Assembly (NCBI GenBank): GCA_031296115.1
Contig: JARLGI010000120.1
Coordinates: 1 to 64,000, forward strand
Direction: 5' to 3'
DNA from: Acidobacteriota bacterium
GTDB lineage: Bacteria; Acidobacteriota; Terriglobia; Terriglobales; Acidobacteriaceae
Length of the DNA stretch: 64,000 nucleotides
Below the pieces are notes generated by a model. It saw nothing but the letters and a program-made list of their open reading frames with translations. It had not been told where the DNA came from and did not search any database. Below are positions 35,303 to 44,633 of this stretch, piece after piece (the first letter of the stretch is position 1; each line of letters starts with the position of its first letter). The translations under genes and the position numbers were made by a program.

Positions 35303-36007
35303 TTACTCCAGGTACGCCCGTGCCATGGGCCGCCACCACGGCCAGTCGTGGTAGCTGTGGTCGCCCCACACGTAAAGCTCGTGCCGAATGCCGCGCGCCC
35401 GCAGGATGGAAGCGAACCACTCGTTCTTCTCCCAGCACATGTCCCACTCCCCGGTGGCGAGCACGGTGCGGATGTGGTTGTACTTCCAGCCGTCGGTGCA
35501 GCTGGCCAGATAATCGGGCGGGTTGTTGAAGTACACGTCCTCGCTATACCAGCCGTTGACGAAGCTCTTGATGTCGAACGACCCGCCCATGGCGACGCAG
35601 CCAGTGACCTGGTCGGGATGACGGAAGGCAAAATTGACCGCGTGATAAGCGCCGAAGCTGCAACCGGTGACAATGGTGCGCGGTGTCCAGTTCTTGTTCC
35701 ACATCAGCGGCAGCACGTCGTTGAGGATGTAGTTCTCGTACTGAATGTGGTGTTGCACGCGCCAGTAGGGATGCGCCCGCTTGTTATACCAGCTCTCGCT
35801 GTCCACGCCATCGACGCAATAAATCTGCAGCTGCCCGGCGTCAATGCGGTCGGCGACCGCGGCAATCATCTTGTTGTCTTCGTACTCGAAGTATTTGCCC
35901 ATCGAGGTAGGGAAGACCAGAACCTTCGTGCCAGCGTGGCCGAAGACAAGCAATTCCATGTCGCGTTGCAGGTCTTTCGACCACCAACGGTGATATTCAC
36001 GATTCAC
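35303..36007 (-). CDS. Alpha/beta-hydrolase esterase, divergent to the second esterase
   Basis: About 234 residues of the esterase (Esterase_D/YbbA-like) superfamily. The nucleophile elbow is VTGCSFGAYHA, with Ser in G-x-S-x-G position (C-S-F-G), and the C-terminal His is in WGDHSYHDWPWW. Conserved VLVFPTSMGKYFEYED and YCVDGVDSESWYN resemble acidobacterial and actinobacterial esterases linked to ATP-grasp genes. GTG 36007 is the best start; the frame extends further but there it is antisense to the neighbouring esterase. It shares a 78-bp promoter region with the plus-strand esterase and is read in the same direction as the ligase genes. Confidence 0.78.
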   Translation of the reverse strand: MNREYHRWWSKDLQRDMELLVFGHAGTKVLVFPTSMGKYFEYEDNKMIAAVADRIDAGQLQIYCVDGVDSESWYNKRAHPYWRVQHHIQYENYILNDVLPLMWNKNWTPRTIVTGCSFGAYHAVNFAFRHPDQVTGCVAMGGSFDIKSFVNGWYSEDVYFNNPPDYLASCTDGWKYNHIRTVLATGEWDMCWEKNEWFASILRARGIRHELYVWGDHSYHDWPWWRPMARAYLE

Positions 36008-36085
36008 GTTGTTTGAGCCTCTTCCGTGAGAGATAGTGTTGGAACGAACCGCATTTGGTAATCTAGGGAACCACAATTCTACAGA

Positions 36086-36916
36086 ATGAGCACGAATCCG
36101 ATCATAACCGACCGGCCTGTGGGGCCGGAGCAGATGCACGGTGCCCTGAACTCGCGTCTTCGCAAGCACGAGCAGTTCGCCTCCACGCTGCTGGACGAGA
36201 AGCATGATTTCATCGTCTATATGCCACCGATGTACGACGCCGAACAAGACCGGCGCTATCCCGTGTTGTACATGCAAGACGGGCAAAACCTCTTCGATCC
36301 CGAGACCTCGTTCATCCACGGCAAGTACTGGCGCATGGGCGAGACCGCCGATGAGCTGATCCTGAGCGCGCAGATCGAGCCGCTTATCATCGTGGGCGTC
36401 TACAACACTAGCAGCCATCGCATCAATGAATACACGCCGGTACAGGACAAGCGGCTTGGAGGCGGCCAGGCCGATGCCTACGGCCAGATGCTGGTGGAAG
36501 AGCTGAAGCCGTTCGTCGAGCACACTTACCGCACCTTGCCGGGAGCGGACAACTGCGGTATGGGCGGCTCGTCGCTGGGCGGGCTGGTGACCATGTACCT
36601 GGGCCTGCGCTACACGTGGGTCTTCAGCAAGCTATGCGCGATGTCGCCTTCGGTATGGTGGCGCGGTCGCGCCTTGCTTGAGACGGTTGCCCAGATTCAG
36701 CGCAAGCCGGATTTGCGCATCTGGCTCGACGTCGGGATCAAGGAGGGCCAGCGGGCTTTGCCGGATGCGCGAGCGCTAAAGACAGCGCTGGTCGGCAAAG
36801 GCTGGGAGGTTGATCGCGACCTGGCATACAGCGAAATCCCGGATGGTGAACACAATGAGGTCGCGTGGGCGCAGCGCGTCGCGCCTATGCTGAAGTTCTT
36901 GTACCCGCCCCGCTAG
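36086..36916 (+). CDS. Alpha/beta-hydrolase esterase (Esterase_D/Fes-like)
   Basis: A 276-residue hydrolase. The fold start FIVYMPPMYDAEQDRRYPVL and YMQDGQNLFDPETSF are typical of the esterase D/enterobactin esterase-like family. The nucleophile is in MGGSSLGGLVT (Ser of G-S-S-L-G) and the catalytic His in DGEHNEVAWAQR near the end. Substrates in this family include peptide and siderophore esters. It is divergent from the first esterase, and both border the ligase operon. It has no signal peptide, so it acts in the cytoplasm. Confidence 0.85.
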   Translation: MSTNPIITDRPVGPEQMHGALNSRLRKHEQFASTLLDEKHDFIVYMPPMYDAEQDRRYPVLYMQDGQNLFDPETSFIHGKYWRMGETADELILSAQIEPLIIVGVYNTSSHRINEYTPVQDKRLGGGQADAYGQMLVEELKPFVEHTYRTLPGADNCGMGGSSLGGLVTMYLGLRYTWVFSKLCAMSPSVWWRGRALLETVAQIQRKPDLRIWLDVGIKEGQRALPDARALKTALVGKGWEVDRDLAYSEIPDGEHNEVAWAQRVAPMLKFLYPPR

Positions 36917-37010
36917 TCCTGTAATCGAATTGTGACTTCGTCACATCCCTACGTGACCAGTGCGCTAGTGGGCAGGCTTTCCTGGGCCGTAGAATTTTCC
37001 TCGAAAAGCT

Positions 37011-38105
37011 ATGTCTATTGCCACACCGATTCTCGATTCCTCCATCAGGGCGCGATTGCAGGGTCTCGAGCGCCTGATCGGCAACACGCCGCTGCTGGCC
37101 ATCGAGTACGAAATGCAAGGCCGCCAGCGCACCATTTACGCGAAGAGCGAGCAGATGAATTTCACCGGCAGCATCAAGGACCGGATGGCTCTGCACATCT
37201 TGCGTAAGGCATACGCCGCCGGACTGATTCACCCAGGCGACACGATTGTAGAAGCGACCAGCGGCAACACCGGCATTTCGTTTGCCGCCGTGGGCCGCGC
37301 GCTTGGGCACCCCGTCACCATCTTCATGCCCAATTGGATGAGCCGGGAACGCATGGACCTCATCCACAGCCTGGGCGCCAACATCGTGCCGGTAACCAGG
37401 GCGCAGGGTGGCTTCCTTGGCAGCATTCGTATGGCGGAGGAGATGGCAGCGCAGCGCGATGATGTGTTTCTGCCGCGTCAGTTCTCGAACTCGGCCAACG
37501 TGGAAGCCCACGAGCAGACAACTGGCCCGGAACTGTACTGGCAACTCCGCTACGAAGGTCTGACCGCCGACGCCTTCGTTGCTGGCGTCGGCACGGGCGG
37601 AACGGTGATGGGCGTTGGACGGTTTCTCAAGGCGGCCCATTCCACGACTCGCATCTATCCCATGGAGCCGGCCGAGTCGCCCACGCTCTCCACTGGATGC
37701 AAGGTCGGGCAACACCGGATTCAAGGAATCTCGGACGAGTTCGTGCCGGAAATCCTGCATTTGACCGAAATTGAGCCGCCGGTGGACGTCTGTGATGGCG
37801 ATTCCATCCTGATGGCGCAGAAACTGGCAGGCGAGCTCGGGCTGGCGGTTGGAATCAGTTCGGGAGCGAATTTCCTGGCGGCGGTGAAGGTGCAGGGCAG
37901 CCTGGGAGATGACGCGGTGGTGGCCACCGTCTTCGCCGACGATAATAGGAAATATCTCAGCACCGATCTGTTGCGCGACGAGCCTGTGAAGTCGCACTAT
38001 CTCTCCGCTGGTATCAACCTGGTTGGGTTACGTGCGCTGAGCCGGGTGTGCAAGGCGTGTACCGCAGTGCGGGATGGAGCTCAGCTGGGCGAAGAAGTGA
38101 CATGA
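37011..38105 (+). CDS. Cysteine synthase/CBS-like PLP enzyme with C-terminal tail
   Basis: A 364-residue member of the fold-type II PLP family. The PLP Lys is in [11 protein letters not shown] (usually NPTGSVKDR), the phosphate loop in [14 protein letters not shown], and the glycine loop in [15 protein letters not shown]. The core (to about residue 325) is a normal O-acetylserine sulfhydrylase or cystathionine beta-synthase-type enzyme. About 40 further residues follow ([28 protein letters not shown]) with a C-x-x-C pair, unlike the plain CysK tail. It is a good candidate for a specialised beta-substituting enzyme. It lies just after the esterase gene on the same strand, so it may extend that cluster. 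Confidence 0.85.
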   Translation: MSIATPILDSSIRARLQGLERLIGNTPLLAIEYEMQGRQRTIYAKSEQMNFTGSIKDRMALHILRKAYAAGLIHPGDTIVEATSGNTGISFAAVGRALGHPVTIFMPNWMSRERMDLIHSLGANIVPVTRAQGGFLGSIRMAEEMAAQRDDVFLPRQFSNSANVEAHEQTTGPELYWQLRYEGLTADAFVAGVGTGGTVMGVGRFLKAAHSTTRIYPMEPAESPTLSTGCKVGQHRIQGISDEFVPEILHLTEIEPPVDVCDGDSILMAQKLAGELGLAVGISSGANFLAAVKVQGSLGDDAVVATVFADDNRKYLSTDLLRDEPVKSHYLSAGINLVGLRALSRVCKACTAVRDGAQLGEEVT

Positions 38106-38135
38106 CGCTGAGTCCGCTACAGTTGGAAAACGGTG

Positions 38136-39128
38136 CTAACCCGCCGCGCTAACCGCTGCCAGTGAGCTCAATCCAGGTGTTTTACCCGAGAGAGAAAATT
38201 CAGGATGTGGTTCCCGGTAAGCGGTATCGAATCTATCCTTCCCGTTGCCGTCCTCGCTGAAAACGAGGTGGTCGGCCCCGTCAATCACCCACAACTCGGC
38301 ATTCGGCCCAGCGGCCTGCTTCAGAAGGTAGGCATCCCGCACCGGGATTTGCTTGTCGGCAGTTCCGTGCAGAAGCAGGATAGGGCGGGGCTGAATGCGT
38401 GGAATGTCATGCAGCGGGGAGGCATTCGGCGACCACACACCATAGAGTGTCAAGATGCTGAGCCGACCGAGGAGTAGCTGAACCCCCTGACCCATCATCG
38501 GATCGAACGAAGCAAATGAGCTGACGCTGATCACTGCGTCTACATCGTTGCGGAAGGCAGCGATGCAAATGGCCGTTGCGCCTCCCATCGAAAGGCCGAG
38601 CAGAACCTGCGGCTTACCTTTCACGGAGGTTTGCGTTCCCAGCCAGTCCAGGGCGGCGCTGACGTCTCGCGGCTCCTCCAGCGAGAGTCCGATGCGTTTG
38701 CCGCCACTCCGGCCGTGGGCTCGCATGTCGAGTAGCAGCGTCGACCATCCGGCCTCGTGCAGAAATTTCGCCTGTGACAACAGGCAGGATGCGTCGAGGC
38801 CGTCCATTCCGTGCAGCACGATGACGGCGCCTGTAGCCGGATCGGCGGGAACCCACCATGCTTTGAGAGGAACCCCGTCGGAGCTTGTCAGGGAGACGCT
38901 CTCTCCCTGTAGGCCAAGATCGGCCGGGACGGCTATTAGTTTCACAACCCGATGGGAAAAGGTCCCCTGAACGAAATACACCGAGGCGCAATACATGGCT
39001 ATCACTACGGTTGCAGCCAGCACTGCCACAATGATCAGAACTCGGCGCAGGATGCGGCGACTGCGGCTAGGGGCATTACCCGGCGCAAGCAGTGGGGCGA
39101 TCTGCTGCTCAAGCTCACTTACCGGCAT
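38136..39128 (-). CDS. Membrane-anchored alpha/beta hydrolase
   Basis: A 330-residue serine hydrolase with one N-terminal TM anchor (about residues 27-50, ILRRVLIIVAVLAATVVIAM). The oxyanion HG motif is VIVLHGMDGLDA, the nucleophile elbow LLGLSMGGATA, and the catalytic Asp/His lie near LLLHGTADKQIP and IDGADHLVFSE. It is like BAAT/dipeptidyl-peptidase-type hydrolases of the Hydrolase_4 type; no specific substrate is indicated. The catalytic domain should face the outside. It is convergent with the cysteine-synthase-like gene, with only 30 bp between stops. Confidence 0.85.
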   Translation of the reverse strand: MPVSELEQQIAPLLAPGNAPSRSRRILRRVLIIVAVLAATVVIAMYCASVYFVQGTFSHRVVKLIAVPADLGLQGESVSLTSSDGVPLKAWWVPADPATGAVIVLHGMDGLDASCLLSQAKFLHEAGWSTLLLDMRAHGRSGGKRIGLSLEEPRDVSAALDWLGTQTSVKGKPQVLLGLSMGGATAICIAAFRNDVDAVISVSSFASFDPMMGQGVQLLLGRLSILTLYGVWSPNASPLHDIPRIQPRPILLLHGTADKQIPVRDAYLLKQAAGPNAELWVIDGADHLVFSEDGNGKDRFDTAYREPHPEFSLSGKTPGLSSLAAVSAAG

Positions 39129-39285
39129 GAGCTAATAAGAAATCTTTTGCCGCTCACTGTCAGTGACGCGTATCTCGTAGCCATGTGATTTCGAGTCCCG
39201 CAGGTGAAGTCTCAGTGGGTGGCTTCCGGCTCCGCTACAATGGATCAACGGCGCAACCCGCCGCGCACTTATGGAGGCGAATCGA

Positions 39286-39537
39286 ATGGCGCAAGTGAAG
39301 ATTACGTGCCGCAAGAATGGGCCCTACCGCGTGGAAGCTCCCGAGGGCACGATCGAGTTGGTGGATGCCGACGGCAATGCCTACGACCTGACGGGCAAGC
39401 CGGCATTTTCGCTGTGCCGCTGCGGTGCCTCGGTCAACAAGCCGTTCTGCGACGGCACCCATTCTAAGATGGGATTCCAGGCCGCTGAGGCCGCCGTCAA
39501 GAAAGCGGAAGAGGGTACGCCGAGCCCAGGAGCGTAA
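39286..39537 (+). CDS. CDGSH-type iron-sulfur protein
   Basis: A small protein of about 83 residues with the CDGSH zinc-finger motif C-x-C-x2-S-x3-P-x-C-D-G-x-H: SLCRCGASVNKPFCDGTHSK. The three Cys and one His bind a redox-active, pH-labile [2Fe-2S] cluster. The N-terminal half (VKITCRKNGPYRV) is the usual beta cradle. ATG 39286 has GGAGG at 39273-39277, whereas the in-frame ATG 39271 has none, so 39286 is preferred. TACAAT about 47 bp upstream of the start is a possible -10 box. The gene is convergent with the DUF1579 gene. Confidence 0.88.
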   Translation: MAQVKITCRKNGPYRVEAPEGTIELVDADGNAYDLTGKPAFSLCRCGASVNKPFCDGTHSKMGFQAAEAAVKKAEEGTPSPGA

Positions 39538-39564
39538 TCGGGAGTCGAATTGGAGCAGAAGCAG

Positions 39565-39591
39565 GGACCGCGTGATGCGGTTCTTTGTTCA
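39565..39591. terminator. Candidate terminator between convergent genes
   Basis: GGACCGC (39565-39571) pairs with GCGGTTC (39577-39583) including a G-T wobble, loop GTGAT, then TTTGTTC. It lies between the CDGSH and DUF1579 genes. Confidence 0.55.
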
Positions 39592-39606
39592 TTTCTGACG
39601 TCTGGG

Positions 39607-40143
39607 CTACTGCGCCCGTGTGGCTTTGCCTTCCATCACACTGGCCCATCCGCCGCTCGCCGTGGCGACCTCGGACTTGAAGCTGTAAGCGGTCGGCGAG
39701 ACGACGTTGACGGTATAACGCGCCTTGGTGACCAGCCCATTCATTTTCTGGTCAGCGGTCCACGTCCAGGTGTTGCCCTGCACATGGCCAATTGCCACGA
39801 TGTGTTCGCCGAGACTGTTGTAGGCGTTGTAGGTGTAAACCTTGTCTGCCGGGTTGTATTCCATAACGCGCGTGCCCTGAATGTTCCCCATGGGCGAGTT
39901 CATCGACGAGTGCGTCTCCACGAAGTAATTGCCCGCAGTCCATTCGCTGCGCTCCGTCGAAGTAAACGGCGCGCCCGGACCAGTAGGACTGGTCTTCATG
40001 GTGCCTTGCGTCGTCCAGTTGCCGATGAAGTAGGCCATCAACTGGATCTCCGGCGGTGGCGCCGGCATGGACTGCTGAGCTTGGGCGATGACGAGCGAAC
40101 TTAGAAACAATGCAATTGGCATGAGTGCGGAAACGCGTTTCAT
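39607..40143 (-). CDS. Secreted DUF1579 family protein
   Basis: About 178 residues with a clear signal peptide (MKRVSALMPIALFLSSLVIA, cleaved near QAQQ). The mature part begins LMAYFIGNWTTQGTMKTSPT and continues with TAGNYFVETHS, MEYNPADKVYTYN and WTADQKMN, the lipocalin-like DUF1579 pattern. No function is established; the small beta-barrel may bind a lipid or other hydrophobic ligand in the periplasm. ATG 40143 is chosen because the longer frame to 40203 lacks a signal-like start. Confidence 0.82.
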   Translation of the reverse strand: MKRVSALMPIALFLSSLVIAQAQQSMPAPPPEIQLMAYFIGNWTTQGTMKTSPTGPGAPFTSTERSEWTAGNYFVETHSSMNSPMGNIQGTRVMEYNPADKVYTYNAYNSLGEHIVAIGHVQGNTWTWTADQKMNGLVTKARYTVNVVSPTAYSFKSEVATASGGWASVMEGKATRAQ

Positions 40144-40217
40144 CAACCTGCTCCTTCGCGGTGAGCTGCGATCATGCGTTAGGAAGTCGAGAAATCGTAG
40201 CATGAAACGCCTTGCGT

Positions 40218-41351
40218 CTATTGACTGTTGCCTTTACTCACGGCTGGCAGAGCCTGCAGCATGGCTTCCACCTCGTTAGCAAAACGGCCGTGAGGCGTGA
40301 GGCTTAGATACTCACGGAACGCATTGACGACTCCGTCGTACGATCCGTGACCATTGGCGGCGAGTCGCAACTGACACAGGCCCTTCCAGTACAGGACCTC
40401 CGGATTTTGCGGCGCTCCGACGGCCATTACGCGATTGAAGGCCTGCAATGCCTGCTGGAGTAGGTCGAGGGCGACAGCATCGGGCGAAGACTGCGCCTGT
40501 TCTACCAGCGCCATCCCCAGATTTTGCTCGTACAACGCAGCCTCGCTGGGATTGAGCAATTCTGCCTGGCGATACTGCTGCACAGCATTCTCGTACTGCT
40601 TGAGCTTCACATAAGCATTTCCGAGATTATTGTGATAAGCGCCGGCCGGTGCGAGAGCGATGGCCTTCTGGTAGCTGCGGATACTGTCGTCCAGTTGCGC
40701 CTTGCCGCCATCGGGCGAGTGCGTCGCCTGGTTGTAATAGGCCGCCCCCAGCAACGCCCAGGGAAGATCGCGTTTGGGGTCGATCTCGATCGCGCTCCAC
40801 AGGGCGCCAATCGCGCCTTGCCAGTCATTCTGCTCGGACGACCGCCTTGCGACGGTCAATTGCTGGTTGATGGCCGCGATTGTCACTTGAACGGTATTGT
40901 CCGGCGCTATCAGCGCGGCCGGAGACTCGTCCGAGCGGAAGAATTCCGGCAGCATGGTGTTGCGCGTGATCTTCGCCGTGCCAGCCTGAAGATTGACATC
41001 CAGCGTGAGCGGCCGCGAATTCCACTCGATCACGATGTTCTCGAACTTCGTTGACGGCCTGCCCTCGCGCATGATCCGCAATGTGTAAATGGCGGGCGGT
41101 GCGGCGATGTAGGAGAACATCCCGAGCGAGTCGGTCCGGACCTGGAAGGTCCGCCCATTGGCTTGATCGGTGAAATGTAAAACCGCTCCAGGTTGCGGTT
41201 TCCCGTGCTCGTCAATGCAGGTACCGGTGATGGTGGCTAGCCAGATACTGGCGAAACAAGTGGTCGCGGAAAGGAGCAGAGTGACGAGCAGCGCACAGTG
41301 AGCCAGCCGAGTTCGAGCGGGCGGCAGCATTATCGGGATGGACGACAGCAA
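40218..41351 (-). CDS. Secreted TPR protein with carboxypeptidase-regulatory-like domain
   Basis: A 377-residue exported protein. After a signal (RLAHCALLVTLLLSATTCFA) comes a carboxypeptidase regulatory-like (CarboxypepD_reg) beta-sandwich, ATITGTCIDEHGKPQPGAVL, typical of acidobacterial surface proteins. The rest (about 150-370) is TPR helices, for example DWQGAIGALWSAIEIDP and YENAVQQYRQAELLNPSEA. It likely works as a scaffold in the periplasm. An alternative start at 41330 would leave the signal intact. No operon partner is obvious. Confidence 0.8.
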   Translation of the reverse strand: MLSSIPIMLPPARTRLAHCALLVTLLLSATTCFASIWLATITGTCIDEHGKPQPGAVLHFTDQANGRTFQVRTDSLGMFSYIAAPPAIYTLRIMREGRPSTKFENIVIEWNSRPLTLDVNLQAGTAKITRNTMLPEFFRSDESPAALIAPDNTVQVTIAAINQQLTVARRSSEQNDWQGAIGALWSAIEIDPKRDLPWALLGAAYYNQATHSPDGGKAQLDDSIRSYQKAIALAPAGAYHNNLGNAYVKLKQYENAVQQYRQAELLNPSEAALYEQNLGMALVEQAQSSPDAVALDLLQQALQAFNRVMAVGAPQNPEVLYWKGLCQLRLAANGHGSYDGVVNAFREYLSLTPHGRFANEVEAMLQALPAVSKGNSQ

Positions 41352-41407
41352 GGAGATATGGTGAACCAGAACAGCAGGAGAGCCCAGCGATTCATTGGGA
41401 AAGCAGC

Positions 41408-41482
41408 TCCTTCGACTGGCGCCCGCCCGACCCGCAAAATCAGCGGGTCCTCAAGAACGCGGCGCACGCTCGCTCAAGATGA
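41408..41482. repeat. Dispersed CATCCTGAG-type repeat (diverged copy)
   Basis: CTCCTTCGACT at the left end and GCTCGCTCAAGATGACAG at the right end, with GGCGCCCGCCCGACCCGC between. It is the same class as at 15778 and 62555, read on the other strand, and lies between the TPR and vWA genes. Confidence 0.55.
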
Positions 41483-41524
41483 CAGCGTTGATATTTGTAC
41501 GCTATCCGCAATTTGCCAATTGCA

Positions 41525-42769
41525 TCAATGGACGGTTTTCGTCTTTCGCGACATGTAGTCCATCAGCAGGTACTGCCCCAGAGTGTACGGCGTGGTGAAG
41601 TAAGCCTTGCCACGGCACATCTCTGTTACCTTCTGTACGAACTGCACCAGTCCGTAGTCCGAAGCAAGCATAAATGTATTAATGAGAATGCCGGAGCGCT
41701 TACACTTCGAAACTTCCTTTAAGGTTTCACTGACTACCAGCGGATCCAGCCCGAAGGCGTTCTTGTAGATGCGACCGTCTTCCAGGGTCAGGGCCGAGGG
41801 CTTACCATCGGTGATCATCACGATCTGCTTCATGTCCTTGCGCTGCCGCTGCAGAATGCGCTGCGCCATGCGCAGGCCTTCACGCGTGTTGGTGTAGTAC
41901 GGCCCGACCTTGACGCGTGCCAGTTGCGACAACGGCAGCTCCGCCGCCGAGTCGTGGAAGAGCACCAGCGAAAGGGAATCGCCGGGATACTGCGTGCGGA
42001 TCAGGTGCGAGAGCGCCATTGCCACTTTCTTGGCCGGGGTGAAGCGGTCTTCGCCGTAGAGGATCATGGAGTGCGAGCAATCCAGCATGAGCACGGTTGC
42101 GCACGATGACTGGTACTCGCACTGATGCACCTGAAGATCGCGGTATTCGATATTGAGCGGCAGGTGCAGGCCCTCACGCTGAATGGCGTTCGAGAGCGTG
42201 GCCGTGATGTCCAGGTTAAGGGTGTCGCCGAACTCGTAGGTCTTGGACGCGCCACTGGCCTCGATGCCGGTCGCAGTGTCGCGCGTGTCGTGGCGGCCAA
42301 AGCTGGACTTGCCGAGCGAGCCCAGCAGGTCGCGCAGCGCACGGAAGCCGAGGAAGTCGAGGCTCTTGTCCGTGACTTCGAAGCGCGATTGCGACTGATT
42401 TTCGCCCACCTGTCCACCAACGCTCGAGTTGCGGGCGGGATCGTGCGGCGGGTCCACGCTGATGTAATTTTCCTGCTGCATGCGGTCGATGAGCTGCTCG
42501 ATCAGTTGCTCCATCTGCTCAGCGCTCATGTTTTCGATCTGCTCCCGCATCTGCTCATCCAGCATGTCGCTGTTAAGCAGGGCCTCGGCAACGGCCTGGC
42601 GGAGTTGCTCGAGCGTTTGCTCGGCGTCGTTGAGGTCGTAGAAATCCGTGTACTGCTGCTGGAAACCGCTCTGCAGCAGGTAGTCGGAGAGCGCGCCAAG
42701 CAGGTCCTCCATGCTCATCTCGGAGGCCGGTTCGGGAACGTATTTCTTGTAGCGAATGAATCGCGCCAT
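41525..42769 (-). CDS. von Willebrand A (MIDAS) domain protein
   Basis: About 414 residues. The N-terminal half is helical with a Gln/Glu-rich stretch ([31 protein letters not shown]). The C-terminal half is a vWA domain with an intact metal site: [10 protein letters not shown] gives D-x-S-x-S, Thr and Asp follow near VMITDGKPS. Such proteins are partners of MoxR/BchI-like AAA ATPases in chaperone-like complexes that insert metals or assemble other complexes. The matching ATPase gene is 164 bp upstream on the same strand. ATG 42769 is selected because the domain N-terminus begins at [10 protein letters not shown]. Confidence 0.85.
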   Translation of the reverse strand: MARFIRYKKYVPEPASEMSMEDLLGALSDYLLQSGFQQQYTDFYDLNDAEQTLEQLRQAVAEALLNSDMLDEQMREQIENMSAEQMEQLIEQLIDRMQQENYISVDPPHDPARNSSVGGQVGENQSQSRFEVTDKSLDFLGFRALRDLLGSLGKSSFGRHDTRDTATGIEASGASKTYEFGDTLNLDITATLSNAIQREGLHLPLNIEYRDLQVHQCEYQSSCATVLMLDCSHSMILYGEDRFTPAKKVAMALSHLIRTQYPGDSLSLVLFHDSAAELPLSQLARVKVGPYYTNTREGLRMAQRILQRQRKDMKQIVMITDGKPSALTLEDGRIYKNAFGLDPLVVSETLKEVSKCKRSGILINTFMLASDYGLVQFVQKVTEMCRGKAYFTTPYTLGQYLLMDYMSRKTKTVH

Positions 42770-42932
42770 AAGGATTGGAGAAAACAACTGTGCCGCCGCT
42801 ACGCGGCTCTCATCGCAATAAAGGTTCCACCCATGGCTCACGCCCTGGGCTAAAACAAGTGACGCCGAGGCGCCGCCATCGAGCGCAGAACCAGCGCTCG
42901 ATGGAATGCCGGCTCCCCAGCTTGACCTACCA

Positions 42933-44465
<1,533 letters not shown>

Positions 44466-44633
44466 GGCGCTATCCCACCTAGCGACCGTCGATGCCGAAT
44501 GTTCGTATTCTACGCCTGCCAGGGACCGCGACCACTCGTGACCAAGGTCTTCGCATGGGCGATTGTCTCGTCAGGAAAGAGAAGTGCTGGCCATTAGAGG
44601 CAGGAGAAGGGTGTGGCGTTGCGGAATTTCCAA

